A DNA stretch of 64,000 nt from Pseudomonas sp. PB106 (GCF_009764645.1 NZ_RWIM01000205.1:1-64000), one strand, 5' to 3'; positions 35,401 through 45,930 are shown, counted from the first letter of the stretch. The notes: generated by a model not told the origin, from the letters alone. Numbers and translations: made by a program.

Positions 35401-36545
35401 GCATCAGTGCTCAGGGGGTTCAACTGGATGCCGACAAACAGGCGACCACCGAGGCTTATCGCCGTCGTCGCAACGAATGGAACCTGCAGCGCAATCAGGC
35501 GCTGGCGGAGATCCGTGCACTGGATGAGCAGATCACCGCGCAGGGTCATGCGGTGGCCTCGGCCCGCGCCGGCCTTGAACAAACCTTGCGTGCCAATGCG
35601 CAAGCCTTGACGTTTTATAACTTCCTGAAAAAGCGTGCGTGCAACACCGAACTGCTGGGGTGGCTGCTGGGCCAACTCAAAACCTTGCACTATCAGGCGT
35701 ATGACGCCGTGGTCAGCCTGTGTATCAGCGCCCAGGCGTCGCTCAGCGCCGAGACTGCGGATTACGACGCGCAGATCCCGTTGCCGCAGATCTGGCTGGA
35801 CAGCCGTCACGGCCTGACTGCCGGTGAGCACTTGCGTGAATATCTGCTGCGGATGGAGCGCGAGTATCTGCAACGCTTCGAACGGCGGCTGGAACTGGTG
35901 AAAACCGTTTCGTTGCGTCGCCTGTTCGAAGACACGACTGACCCGCAAACAGGTGCTCAGAATTGGCCGCAGGCACTGAGCCGATTGCTGGCCAGCGGAA
36001 CGCTGGAATTCAACCTCTCGCAACTGTTGTTTGACCGCGATCATCCGGGCCATTACTGCCGGCAGATCAATTCAGTGGAGGTCGATCTGCCCGTACTGAC
36101 CGGCCCCTACGAGGATGTGCGCGCAACACTGCTGCAGGTCGGCAGCATGACTGCGACCAAGGCCACGCGTCAGTCGATTGAATATTTGTATGCGCCGGCA
36201 GGAGCGGTGGGGCCGGCGGATGTGCAGATCAACCTGCGCAGTAGCCAGCAAATTGCCCTGTCGAGTGGTTTCGGTGACAACGGCATGACCATTCTGAAAC
36301 CCGATGAAGGCTTGCTCAATCCCTTCGAATGCACCGGGGCGGTGTCGCGCTGGATACTGAACTTTCCATGGCCGGGCAAGGATCCGCAGAAAACCATGCT
36401 GGCTTCATTGACCGATATCATCGTGCGTATCCGCTACACGGCAAAGGTCGGCGACGCGACATTCCTGCGGGTTGCGCAGGACATGGTGGGGCAGGTTGAA
36501 ACCCGCGAGCCACGCAAGCTTAGAGGAAGTGAACATCATGGGTGA
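32463..36545 (+). CDS. Tc toxin A subunit, C-terminal half (TcA2, YenA2-like)
   Basis: A 1360-aa protein. It opens with the ABC-toxin N region found in this half of TcA (SWVAEAISSAQQYIHAVY), followed by a neuraminidase-like/receptor-binding shell. Residues about 850-1100 form long coiled helices with a hydrophobic tip (SSGFQTAGAVLASLPNIFGLANGG), the pore channel. The C-terminal TcB-binding domain is well preserved (IALSSGFGDNGM, PFECTGAVSRWILNFP, SLTDIIVRIRYTA). GGAG lies 8 bases before the ATG. The gene begins 53 bp after the end of the interrupted TcA1 frame and overlaps the next gene by 8 bases, so all three form an operon. Confidence 0.93.
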   Translation: MAVNILGELLEKRRSALVEYCIGGADGRTDRDYTFLKTPSDLAELLRLDPLDNYQVQSSWVAEAISSAQQYIHAVYRKMEPGFVKTEFDKQDLADWALYSNYPDWAALQMIAVYPENFINPFVRQRKSSLFKNLENSLNQTRLNADSVQLAMRDYLQTFEQTCNLDVISAYMDGESPTKADYYFVGRQREQPFQYFWRKAQVELSPTCTGINPAAWSEWQAVDIAAEARIVDMRPLFWNGRLCLIWAEWRDSVGEKTEPQYIPHKLTINLAFMTQNGQWLAPLRLFEKNYEKDHSQGARLIATLWADQLNPKGKLGIQFINQTSTDLQLKIDIFRDVLFRPVEDDGEWLDEMVKARFTTPDIVQHPVLSQVTITSVHGATGRLVPFLRLRAMAFRLGAKDVLMVQGVLLPSTLEGTASVTLTLENPAGGDPEPSTKTMTLRLGGATGWLRLERNSGAVGNPVFTFGSAAEGLNTFTLAAVNLAPWAPSALLKNTADAAQFLHFKQDENALEYVRLNSLFGPELVQRASISVDAILDWETQFLPEPGPNAKTDFEEPNGAFDGANGLFFWELFFHVPHLIATRLRAEDRFQEAQDWLHYLFDPQGPADPTSVAELQTGNPRPPYWRCRPLTSDGNSGCEAWAPTDPDAIGYAAPRHLKILVFSEYVNNLMAWGDWYYRQLTRDSLVAAKLCYIQAEFFMGKAPSARTVNQWETKTVEQLLALGGSRSSLEQFEKALDFNLAQFPVAADRAPLMGLLAVEPFKLPLNQQLLDLFALPAQRLHNLRNNLTLDGRPLLLPLFSPPTDPNQLLRDLAAGNVGSPRPMGGRLEVGAFRWRVTYEAALRAVQTLQDYGNQVLRLLEQRDRAEQEELQQNHLVELGAYAQTVQEQVIAQLQASVAALEQSKVMAQERAEAYARVYDENVSAVEYQVMESIQLSKILAVTSSGFQTAGAVLASLPNIFGLANGGHRLEEGLQAVGFALGISAQGVQLDADKQATTEAYRRRRNEWNLQRNQALAEIRALDEQITAQGHAVASARAGLEQTLRANAQALTFYNFLKKRACNTELLGWLLGQLKTLHYQAYDAVVSLCISAQASLSAETADYDAQIPLPQIWLDSRHGLTAGEHLREYLLRMEREYLQRFERRLELVKTVSLRRLFEDTTDPQTGAQNWPQALSRLLASGTLEFNLSQLLFDRDHPGHYCRQINSVEVDLPVLTGPYEDVRATLLQVGSMTATKATRQSIEYLYAPAGAVGPADVQINLRSSQQIALSSGFGDNGMTILKPDEGLLNPFECTGAVSRWILNFPWPGKDPQKTMLASLTDIIVRIRYTAKVGDATFLRVAQDMVGQVETREPRKLRGSEHHG

Positions 36546-39500
36546 GCCGATTATTCAAGCTGACCAGAGTCTGCTGCTCAACGGTGACTTCAGCGAAAGC
36601 ATTACCCACTGGACCAAAAACCCGAGCAATTCACGTTGGGTGACCATCTATGGGGACATGTATGGCAGCGAGCCCATCAAATATTTGAGCGCCAGCAATC
36701 TTCACTCGGCGTTTCAACGGCTCACAGTGCCGAAAGCGATCAGCCCGGGTGTGCGCTACGTGCTGAGCTTTTTGTATGAGAACAACCATAACGATTCAGG
36801 CAACGTGCGGATCAGTGTCGAGGGGTCTGAGCAGCGACAAGACATCGAGCTCCCGGTAAAGCCAGCGTCAGCCCTGGAGCAACGCCGGTTTCAGGCGGCA
36901 CAAGGGCAGCCCCTGGCGTTGGATCTGCTGCCTTGTGAAACGGTATTGGATCTTGAATTACTGCCCGGTCAAACGCTGCGCGTGGAAATCAGCAGCCCGA
37001 ACAATGAAGCAAATGACTTCGTCTCCGACATTCGCGTGACCCGCATTCAATTGCTTTTGCATCTGGATCTGCCGCTGCAGTTGCAAGCGTTGCAACTTGA
37101 TGAAGAGTCGCTACCCCCGGATATGCCCCTGCATTTGTGTCTGGGGGCAGACTTCGACTCGCACAGCGCAGGTCACCGTTTGCGTTTCTCCCCCACGGAC
37201 GACAGCGACTGGCTGGGCACGCAAGCGGCGCTGACGATCCAGAACAATCCGCAAGGCGCGATTCTGCCTCGCCCCGATTGGGGGTTCGATCAGCCGCTGG
37301 ACAATGAATGGCAGCTCAGTTGCCCCTTGATCGGCAACGACGAACCCTATCTGTTTACCTTGCAACTGCTCAACCAATACACCGCACAACCCTATTCGCT
37401 CGACGTATCACTGGGGCATCACCGCTTGGCGTTTCGCGATGCACTGGAGGCCGCCTATTACCCGGTGCTGGAATATGGCCAATCCGTACGTCTGGGGGTG
37501 CAGGTGATTTCCTGGTACACCTCGCAGGTACTCGAAGGGCGCACGGTGAACTGGGCGGTGGAGGGCCAGGGATTCAAAGCGGCCAGCAACACCGATGACA
37601 ACGGTTGGGCCTATTTCGACTATTTGCCGATGACCGATGGCGACTTCACGATTGTGGCCTCAGTGGACAGTCCGTATTACCAGGCGGGTATCGTTTCCGA
37701 GACCTTTGCGGTGAAGGTACTGGCCACGGATCCGTGGAAAGAACTGCTGGCGGTGACCGACGCGGGGCAAGCGCCGTGGCCGGACCGGACCGGCTATCCC
37801 AATCGTGGCGCGAACTACCCGCTGCAAATCAAAGTCCCCGCTGTCTTGCAGGGAACCTCGTTGGCGCTGGCCTGGAGTGGCGATTCGCCTGAACAACTGG
37901 GTGTGATGATCAGTCCGGCGCTCGACGTTCCGCTGCCCGTCGATGCAACCGATCTATCGTGGACACTGACCAGCGAAGATCGCCTCGACGGCCTGTTCAA
38001 TTTGCAGTTGTCCTGCTCGAAACTGAAATTGCCTTCGCCCTTCAAGCGCATGTCACTGGCGCGCAACGTGGTGAGGATCGGCGAGGTGCGTGAGGCCAAC
38101 AAATACCCGGTCGTCGATGAAGAGGAAAGTGTCCTGCTACGGGTGCAGGTGCTGCATGACGTCGCGTTGGGCGATGGTGATCCGGTAGTCAATGCGCTGG
38201 TTGAATGGGAACTGCCCGGCGGGGAACTGCGTCAGGCAAGCACCGGTACGGGAGGCTGGGCAAGTGTGCTTTATACGCCGACGGTCGCCGGTGACATGGC
38301 GATCGTTGCCAAGGTTCGGGCCCATTCCGAAGCGCTGGCGGTCGAGCGTATTTTCAGTGTGACAGCCTTGGCCACCAGTCCATGGGCCACTGCGGTACGC
38401 ATTCTGCTGGATGAGACGGAAGTCGACCGCAAGGTGCTGGGTTTGCTGTGTTGGCGTGGTCAATCTCACACGCTCAAAGTCGAGGCATTGCCCGACAGTA
38501 TGCTGATTGGCAAAAGTATCTCACTGCACTGGAGGGGCGCTGATCCAGCCATCGGTTTAAAGGTGAGCGGCCTGGAGTCAGCCACGCCACTCCCTGAGAC
38601 CGGCGGCCTCACTTGGACGCTGAGCTCTGAAGAGAGCCAAAGCCTGAGCAGTCTGTTCGACTTGAAATTAACGAGCGAAGGCATCACGGATCGCGAATTG
38701 TCCGGACGGCTGATAGCCACCGACCTGTCGCAGGAAATGAATGTTGTGCTGGATCAGGTCGTTGCGGCGCCTGGCCAGGTGCTTTATCCGTGTCTCGGCG
38801 CGCTTCATCTATATAGCTTCAGAACCCATGCGCTCAGCCCGTTGGTGGGGCTTGGTGTGCCTCTGGCCTGTTCAGTCGAGCCGGAAGAATTGGGTGCAAC
38901 CGTGGAGCCTCCGTTTGGCGTTGAACAGGTGCTGACGGATGGCGGCGCCAGCTGGATGTTTGACTTCTCGAGCAGTCGCGCGCCTGTTGCTTTCGAATTG
39001 CATTTTTTCATCGACGCCCTGCGTAAATTGGCATCGAACAACCAGATCAACCTGGACCACAACCGGCTCAAGATCGAGCCATCACGCGAGTTGCCGGTGG
39101 ATCCGGTCGTCGGGCAGCAACCGGCCACGCTGTGGACTCGAGTGGTCTCGCACTACACCGAAGCGCCGGTCGAAGGCGCGCCCGTTCAATGGACAAGTGG
39201 ACATTCAAGCCCCACCGATGCTCACGGCTGGAGCAGTTTTGCCTTCGCCCCGCTGACGGCTGGCGCCCACGAGGTATTCGTTAGCGTTGTCAGTCCCTAC
39301 GATGGTTATGAACAGCGCCAGTCGATGTCGGTCATGGCGCTGGCCAATGATCCTTGGGCAAGCTTGAGCGTCAGATTTGACGGGGGCAATGCGTATCCAT
39401 GGGGCCAGAACACCGTCTTTCCACGGCGCAAGGGCCAACATCGTATCGAACTGCTGGCGCCCGACGACAACCCTTTGATCGGTCGTCAGTTGACACTGGG

Positions 39501-40878
39501 CATGACCGGCACCGGTCCCGCCGAACTGGATATTCGTTTCGAATCCGGAAAAGGGCTTGGTACACCCCTGCCTTTCCAAGGCGTGGGGTTGGTCTTTCCG
39601 TTTGTCGTGGGCGACGTACGCGATGGCAACTTTAGCCTGCAACTGGCGGCCGAGCGGCTGGTCAGCCTGTCGCCGGCGAATGCCATGTCGGTCGGTGTCG
39701 GTACGCAGGTCTTGAAATTCGCCGACAGTGCGCGGGCCCGGCAGGTGCTGGACTGGAACGAGGAACTGATCGAGCACGTAACGTTGATCTCCTCCATTTC
39801 CGGCAAGCCCATGGTCGGCATCGAAGTGACCTGGACCCACGCGGAGTTCGGCACGCAGACCAGCCTGACGGATTTCTATGGTGTCGCGAGGCTGCGCTTC
39901 ACGCCTCGTACGCCAGGGGCTTCGGTGCTGAAGGCGAGGGTGGGGGATGAGGTGTATTCAGAGTCGGTGGGACTGGATTTCACGCTGAACGAGCCGCGCG
40001 AGATCAGTGCTTTGTATGAGTCGGTTGACTCCAGACTTGCGCCGGATGTGTCCAAAGCCCATGCCCATGCCAAGGTCGTGTCTGCCCTGACGGGTGAGCC
40101 TTTGGCTGGGGTCGAGGTTTTCTGGGATTACAATCAACACGAACTAGGTTCTTCATGGACCGATGCGCGAGGTATCGCCGATTTGGTGTTCGCTTTCGTC
40201 GCTGAGCAGGCAGGTGTTTTGACCGCTATCGTCAAAGGAGGGTTGGCTGGTTGGGACTCTGAAACGCTGTTGATCACCTTGCGGGATGATTACTGGAATC
40301 TCGTCGAAATCCAGGCTGACCCTGATTCCGTTTACCCTGGAGAGTTCGTTCGAATCTGGGCGAAAGTGCAGGGCCGTGAAACAGGATTGCCGGTTGAAGC
40401 GGCCAGCGTTCACTGGACTTTGGCCGCAGAGGACATCGGAACGACATCGACGGGTCATGATGGAAAGGCCCATATCACGTATAGGCCAGTGGCTGTTGGC
40501 GAGCATGACTTGAGCGCCACCGTCGTCAATCTCGATGAAAGTTCCAAGAGCCTGACATTGACGGTACTGCATCCTGCTACGCACCCCGGGCATGGAAAAT
40601 TCGAAGGTTTTCGCGCTCTGGAGAACCCTGTGGGGGCGCACTCGATCGTTAAACTGGAAGGATTTCTTGTCGCCAGTGCTACGGGCGAGGCTTTACCATT
40701 CAAGAGACTTGAATTGCGTTTGGATTCGCAGACACCCACATATCTGACGTCGAACGCGGAAGGAAAATTCGGTTGGGAGATTTGGGTAAGGGAGCCAGGT
40801 TCCGTATGGGTTTCCGTGACTTTCGAGAATCCGGTAGGCAGCCCTTCAAACGACAGTTTTCTGTTGACGATCATTTGA
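36538..40878 (+). CDS. 1446-aa Ig-like repeat protein in the TcA operon
   Basis: A large protein of unknown function translated from the ATG at 36538 (AGAGGAAG upstream), overlapping the TcA2 stop in ATGGGTGA. The N-terminal ~170 residues (LLLNGDFSESITHW, FLYENNHNDSGNVRISVEG) resemble a carbohydrate-binding jelly-roll. The remainder has at least seven Big_1-like units recognisable by an ExxVxW strand, a G(W/K/V)A turn and a VxAxV closing strand, for example at DNA 37500-37680, 38180-38330, 39160-39300, 39790-39960, 40090-40230, 40390-40530 and 40690-40850. There is no signal peptide. It stands where Yersinia carries the chitinases Chi1/Chi2 that decorate the TcA shell. A surface-decorating or glycan-binding role is inference. 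Confidence 0.85.
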   Translation: MGEPIIQADQSLLLNGDFSESITHWTKNPSNSRWVTIYGDMYGSEPIKYLSASNLHSAFQRLTVPKAISPGVRYVLSFLYENNHNDSGNVRISVEGSEQRQDIELPVKPASALEQRRFQAAQGQPLALDLLPCETVLDLELLPGQTLRVEISSPNNEANDFVSDIRVTRIQLLLHLDLPLQLQALQLDEESLPPDMPLHLCLGADFDSHSAGHRLRFSPTDDSDWLGTQAALTIQNNPQGAILPRPDWGFDQPLDNEWQLSCPLIGNDEPYLFTLQLLNQYTAQPYSLDVSLGHHRLAFRDALEAAYYPVLEYGQSVRLGVQVISWYTSQVLEGRTVNWAVEGQGFKAASNTDDNGWAYFDYLPMTDGDFTIVASVDSPYYQAGIVSETFAVKVLATDPWKELLAVTDAGQAPWPDRTGYPNRGANYPLQIKVPAVLQGTSLALAWSGDSPEQLGVMISPALDVPLPVDATDLSWTLTSEDRLDGLFNLQLSCSKLKLPSPFKRMSLARNVVRIGEVREANKYPVVDEEESVLLRVQVLHDVALGDGDPVVNALVEWELPGGELRQASTGTGGWASVLYTPTVAGDMAIVAKVRAHSEALAVERIFSVTALATSPWATAVRILLDETEVDRKVLGLLCWRGQSHTLKVEALPDSMLIGKSISLHWRGADPAIGLKVSGLESATPLPETGGLTWTLSSEESQSLSSLFDLKLTSEGITDRELSGRLIATDLSQEMNVVLDQVVAAPGQVLYPCLGALHLYSFRTHALSPLVGLGVPLACSVEPEELGATVEPPFGVEQVLTDGGASWMFDFSSSRAPVAFELHFFIDALRKLASNNQINLDHNRLKIEPSRELPVDPVVGQQPATLWTRVVSHYTEAPVEGAPVQWTSGHSSPTDAHGWSSFAFAPLTAGAHEVFVSVVSPYDGYEQRQSMSVMALANDPWASLSVRFDGGNAYPWGQNTVFPRRKGQHRIELLAPDDNPLIGRQLTLGMTGTGPAELDIRFESGKGLGTPLPFQGVGLVFPFVVGDVRDGNFSLQLAAERLVSLSPANAMSVGVGTQVLKFADSARARQVLDWNEELIEHVTLISSISGKPMVGIEVTWTHAEFGTQTSLTDFYGVARLRFTPRTPGASVLKARVGDEVYSESVGLDFTLNEPREISALYESVDSRLAPDVSKAHAHAKVVSALTGEPLAGVEVFWDYNQHELGSSWTDARGIADLVFAFVAEQAGVLTAIVKGGLAGWDSETLLITLRDDYWNLVEIQADPDSVYPGEFVRIWAKVQGRETGLPVEAASVHWTLAAEDIGTTSTGHDGKAHITYRPVAVGEHDLSATVVNLDESSKSLTLTVLHPATHPGHGKFEGFRALENPVGAHSIVKLEGFLVASATGEALPFKRLELRLDSQTPTYLTSNAEGKFGWEIWVREPGSVWVSVTFENPVGSPSNDSFLLTII

Positions 40879-40887
40879 ACATGGTCA

Positions 40888-42215
40888 TCAGGTAGCCCCG
40901 GCTCTTTTCCAGCCCAGATAGCGCGTCACCAGTTCCGCGCCCAGCTCCATCGGGCGCGCATCCACCACCGGCACGCCATGGGCGCCCAAGCGCTCATGGA
41001 GTTCGGCGCGGTCATTCAAATAAGCGAGCGTGCCGCAATAGGTCAACGCCTCGGGCAAGGTCTGCACCGTTGCCTGTCGCTGTGCATCGAGCAGATCTTC
41101 GCGAAGACTCACCACCAGCACCCGATGCTGCTGGCTCAATCGCTTGACCGCGCTCAACAGCTCCTCATCGTCTTCATCGCGTAGATTGGTCACCAGCAGC
41201 ACCAGCGCCCGACGCTTCTGGCGGGCGAGCAACTGAGTCACGGCAGCCTGGTAATCGGCGCTGTGTTTGCTGCTGTCGAGGTTGTAGACGCTGTTGAGCA
41301 GCACGTTCAATTGCCCGGTGCCTTTGACCGGCGCCAGATAACGCGGCTGATCGCTGGCAAAGGTGCTGATGCCCACCGCATCGCCCTGCCGCAGGGCCAC
41401 ATAGCTCAACAACAAACAGGCATTGAGCGCGTGATCGAAGTGCGACAGCTCGCCGTCCTGGCTGCGCATGCGCCGGCCACAATCGAGCATGAACAGAATC
41501 TGCTGATCGCGATCATCCTGATACTCGCGGGCAATGGGTGTGCGCTGGCGGGCAGTGGCTTTCCAGTCGATCTGGCGCAGGCTGTCGCCTTCGCGGAATT
41601 CGCGCAGTTGATGAAACTCCAGACCCTGACCGCGCCGTTGGCGCTGACGCACGCCGAGCTGGCTGAGCCAGTTGTCCACCGCCAGCAGTTCGCCGCCATA
41701 TAAACGAGCGAAATCCGGATAGACCCGTGTGCTGTCCACGACATTGAGCAGGCGCTTGCCTGACCACAATCCCAACGGGCTCGGCAGGTTGATTTCGCAC
41801 TGTTCGAAGCTGAAATGACCGCGCCGTAATGGCCGCAGTCGATAGCCGATCTGGCTGATGTGTCCGGGTTGCAATTCGACGGTCAACGGCAGGTTTTCAA
41901 AGCTCAGACCGTCCGGCACATGATCGAAAATCTGCACGTGCACCGGTTCGACAAAGCCGTGTTGGACGTCCAGCCTCACGCCGCCCCAACGCCCCAGCGG
42001 CAGACTGCCGGGCAGTTGTCGTTTGACCTCGGGCGAAGGCAGGCGCCTGAGGCGCAGGCCATCGATGATCGCCAGTGCGAGCAAGGCCAGCAGCAAGCCC
42101 CAGTTGATCGGCAGCAGACTGGCGGGCACTTCGACTTGCAGCGCCTGCAAGGTGCCCAACACCACGCTGACGGCGAGCAGGGCCGCCAGCCAGATCAACA
42201 ATAGGCGCGCAGGTT

Positions 42216-42219
<4 letters not shown>
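40888..42219 (-). CDS. DUF58 protein of the MoxR operon
   Basis: A 443-aa protein with two N-terminal membrane segments and the DUF58 core (RDYQDDRDQQ-type region: QIDWKATARQRTPIAREYQDDRD), followed by a von Willebrand A-like domain with a MIDAS-like DCGRRM motif. Such proteins work with MoxR AAA+ ATPases, probably in envelope stress or assembly of metal/cofactor complexes; the precise role is not known. The GTG start overlaps the MoxR stop (GTGA). It is the last gene of a six-gene operon and its stop lies only 9 bp from the stop of the converging Ig-like gene. Confidence 0.88.
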
Positions 42220-43213
<994 letters not shown>

Positions 43214-43217
<4 letters not shown>

Positions 43218-44377
43218 AACGCATTCCTCAAGGTTTGCAGGTGGGCAACCTGACGGGTGAATTCAGCGCTGGAGAGACGCTGATTCGCTCGCGGGCTCAG
43301 GGCCTGGCTGATGGCGCGGGTGGGTTGCCGGGTCAGGCGCGATAGCACCAGCCATTGTTCGGCAACGTTCAATTGGTCGAAGCCGGGATGACGGCGACGG
43401 GCGCGGCGCAACACATCCTGTTGCAAGGCTTGCAACAGTGCGTGTTGACCGTTGTGGCGCAGCAGGAAATCAGCGCTGGCACGCAGGTGTTCCTGCAATT
43501 GCCGACGGCCGCTCGGCGTCGGCGCCTGCACGGGGCCGTGACGCAGGGCTGCCTGCCACAGCCACAAGGCGATCAAGGCGAACAGCGCGACGATGGCTTG
43601 GGGGAAATACCGCCAGAGCAATGCCCACAGGCCATCGTGTTCAGTGTTGAAGATCAGGGTGATGTCGGTGTCGGCAGTCAAATACCAGAGCAGCCAGGCG
43701 TTGTCGTATTGACCGATGTCGGAAGTTTTCCACAGCTCGGCATCGGTGACGACGGTGATCGTGCCGAGGCCGTACGCCAGTTGCATCATGTGCGTGGCCT
43801 TCGCGCTGTTGGCCCAGGCCTGAGCAAGATTTTTCGGGTCATCCAGATGAAAGAAGGTGTTGAATCCCGCATAGGCCGGTGCGTCTTCGTCTTCCAGATA
43901 GAGCTTGGTCAGATTCGGGTAGCGGTCTTTTTCCAGATCCTTTGGCGGGTCCTTCAGGTCATGGCTCAGGGATTGATGCAATTGCACCCGGTCGAGCAGC
44001 AGGTCATTGCTTTGCTGGGCCTTTTCATCCCACAGGGATTCGGCGACAAACACCAGTCGTCCACCGGCGCGGGCCCAGTTCAGAACCTGATCGGCCTGAC
44101 GTGGCGACATCCGCGAGCGCTCGCCGAACAACAGCAAGGTGTGCCCGTGTGGATCGATGTCTGCCAGCTCGGCCAACGTCTCGGCATGATTGACGGTGAG
44201 GCCGCGTTCACGCAGGAACATTTCTGCAGCCAGATACGGGTTGGCCTGTGCAGCGGGAGACGGGCCGTGATCGACCAGTTCCTGATACGGCGTGGCCTTG
44301 AGGTACAGATAAACGCTCAACGCCCCGAGCACGACGACCAGCAACGCCCCGAGCAGCCACAGCGTGCGGCGGTTCAA
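43214..44377 (-). CDS. DUF4350 membrane protein
   Basis: A 387-aa protein with a transmembrane helix at the N terminus (LWLLGALLVVVLGALSVYLYL), a soluble domain resembling a GATase/DUF4350 fold (LLLFGERSRMSPRQADQVLNWARAGG), and a second helix near residue 270 (FPQAIVALFALIALWLW). I prefer a TTG start ending at 44377, because it gives NRRTLWLLG and a 4-base TTGA overlap like every other junction of the operon. An ATG at 44419 would add 14 residues. The function is unknown; it travels with MoxR, DUF58 and DUF4129 genes. Confidence 0.8.
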
Positions 44378-45930
44378 CGGGCGACGCCTTTGTCGAACAG
44401 CGCACGCCAGCCATCGCACAGTTCCTGTTGCAGATGCGCGGGCGGAACCCGATGCCCGTAGGCCATGTTTTGCCAGTGAGTGGTCAAGTGGCGGCTGTAG
44501 GCGAGCAGTTGCGGACGCTGCAATTGTTCGATGCGGGTCAGCACCTGATTTTCGGTATCAGCGGGTTTGAGCGTCAGGTCGAACTCGTGCAACAGATGGC
44601 TGAGCAGCCCTCGATAAAGCAGCCCCAGTGCGGCGCGGGGCTCTGACAGCCAGAGTTGTTCGGCGCTGCCGGCGATATCGTCGGGCAAGGTTTCACGACT
44701 CAGGTCGAGGCCGAAAGCGTGTTGCGGCAGCGGTCGTTTGTTGCGTTTGGGTAATGTCGGCCGGCGACTGACGAAGGTCCGGAAAAATTCGCGATAGCGC
44801 CAGATCAGCCAGCCGAGCGCCGCAAGCAGTGCGCCCCACAACAGCACTTCAATGACTTTTGCCAAGGCATTGAGGTGCTGACCATCGAGCCAGCCCAACA
44901 GGGTTTTCAACCATTGCGGGGCCTCACCGGATTGCTTGTCCCTAGCCTCGGTGGCCGGGTCGTCACCGAAACGGTAACGCGTGACCGACTCCTTGTTCTT
45001 GAACGGTGCCTGTTCCAGCAGACCCTTGATGCTGTCGCGCGAGGCCTGGCTGGTGAGCGGCTGATTCAACAGCCGTGGGGCGCTCGGAGCATCCGGGGCA
45101 GTGTCCGGTTCTGCGGCCCACACGGGTTGCAGGGTTGGCAACAACAGACAGACCGCCAGCAACAAACCGAGTACACCGTTGTTCAGGCGTTGGCGCAGGC
45201 GCCGGAACACCAGTTCAATGTCCCAGGCTTCCAGTTGCGTGCGGCGATTCAGGTACAGGCTGAATCCGCAGGCGACATAGATCGGCTCCCACACCACGAG
45301 GATCAAGGCATAAAAAGCGTTGGTCAGATGTTCCAGCCGACGCCACTGATGCTCCGGGCCGAAGACCAGCGACTGCCAGTCCCAATCGGTTTCGATCTGC
45401 TGGGGCAGGAGCATGTAGAACAGCACCATCAAACCGATCCACAGCGCCGTTTCCAGGTGCACGCCGATGATGGTCAGCCATTGCGCGGCGCCGGCATTGC
45501 GCTGCAGCAACACTTGCAGGCGTTGTTGTCGAGCGCTGCCGTCGAGGCCTTCGAGTTGCATCACCGGCAGCAGAAAGCTGCGGCTCAAACTCAGGCGACG
45601 CCACGTCAGGCTGGCGAGCAATTGCGGTTTGAGCAATGTCGGGAAATGCCACAGAGCCTGTTTCAGTGTTGGCGTTTCACCGAACAGCGCCTTGGACAGA
45701 ATGAACAGCGGCAGGCGTTCGTATGCCGGCTTCAGCCACCAGAAAAGGAATATCGCCAGCGAAGGTGAATCCCACAGCAACAGGCTGAGCAAGGCGAACA
45801 GCGGCAGGGTGACGATGGCCCAACTGGTCATCAGCAGACGCCGATGTTGCTGGCTCATCAGCACACCCAGGTCCATGGCTTCCCAGGTCGTGCGCGGACG
45901 GATCACCACGGTGGCGTCACTCAGGCGCAT
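44374..45930 (-). CDS. DUF4129-domain membrane protein
   Basis: A 518-aa multi-pass inner-membrane protein. Several hydrophobic helices occupy the first ~300 residues (ATLPLFALLSLLLW-type, GLMVLFYMLLP, GVLGLLLAVCLLLPTL), another lies near 380 (WGALLAALGWLIWRY), and the C-terminal soluble part is the DUF4129 domain (RAALGLLYRGLLSHLLHEFDLTLKPADTENQVL). It overlaps the SpoIIM-like gene by 14 bases and sits in the MoxR operon. No enzymatic role is known to me. Confidence 0.85.
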   Translation of the reverse strand: MRLSDATVVIRPRTTWEAMDLGVLMSQQHRRLLMTSWAIVTLPLFALLSLLLWDSPSLAIFLFWWLKPAYERLPLFILSKALFGETPTLKQALWHFPTLLKPQLLASLTWRRLSLSRSFLLPVMQLEGLDGSARQQRLQVLLQRNAGAAQWLTIIGVHLETALWIGLMVLFYMLLPQQIETDWDWQSLVFGPEHQWRRLEHLTNAFYALILVVWEPIYVACGFSLYLNRRTQLEAWDIELVFRRLRQRLNNGVLGLLLAVCLLLPTLQPVWAAEPDTAPDAPSAPRLLNQPLTSQASRDSIKGLLEQAPFKNKESVTRYRFGDDPATEARDKQSGEAPQWLKTLLGWLDGQHLNALAKVIEVLLWGALLAALGWLIWRYREFFRTFVSRRPTLPKRNKRPLPQHAFGLDLSRETLPDDIAGSAEQLWLSEPRAALGLLYRGLLSHLLHEFDLTLKPADTENQVLTRIEQLQRPQLLAYSRHLTTHWQNMAYGHRVPPAHLQQELCDGWRALFDKGVAR

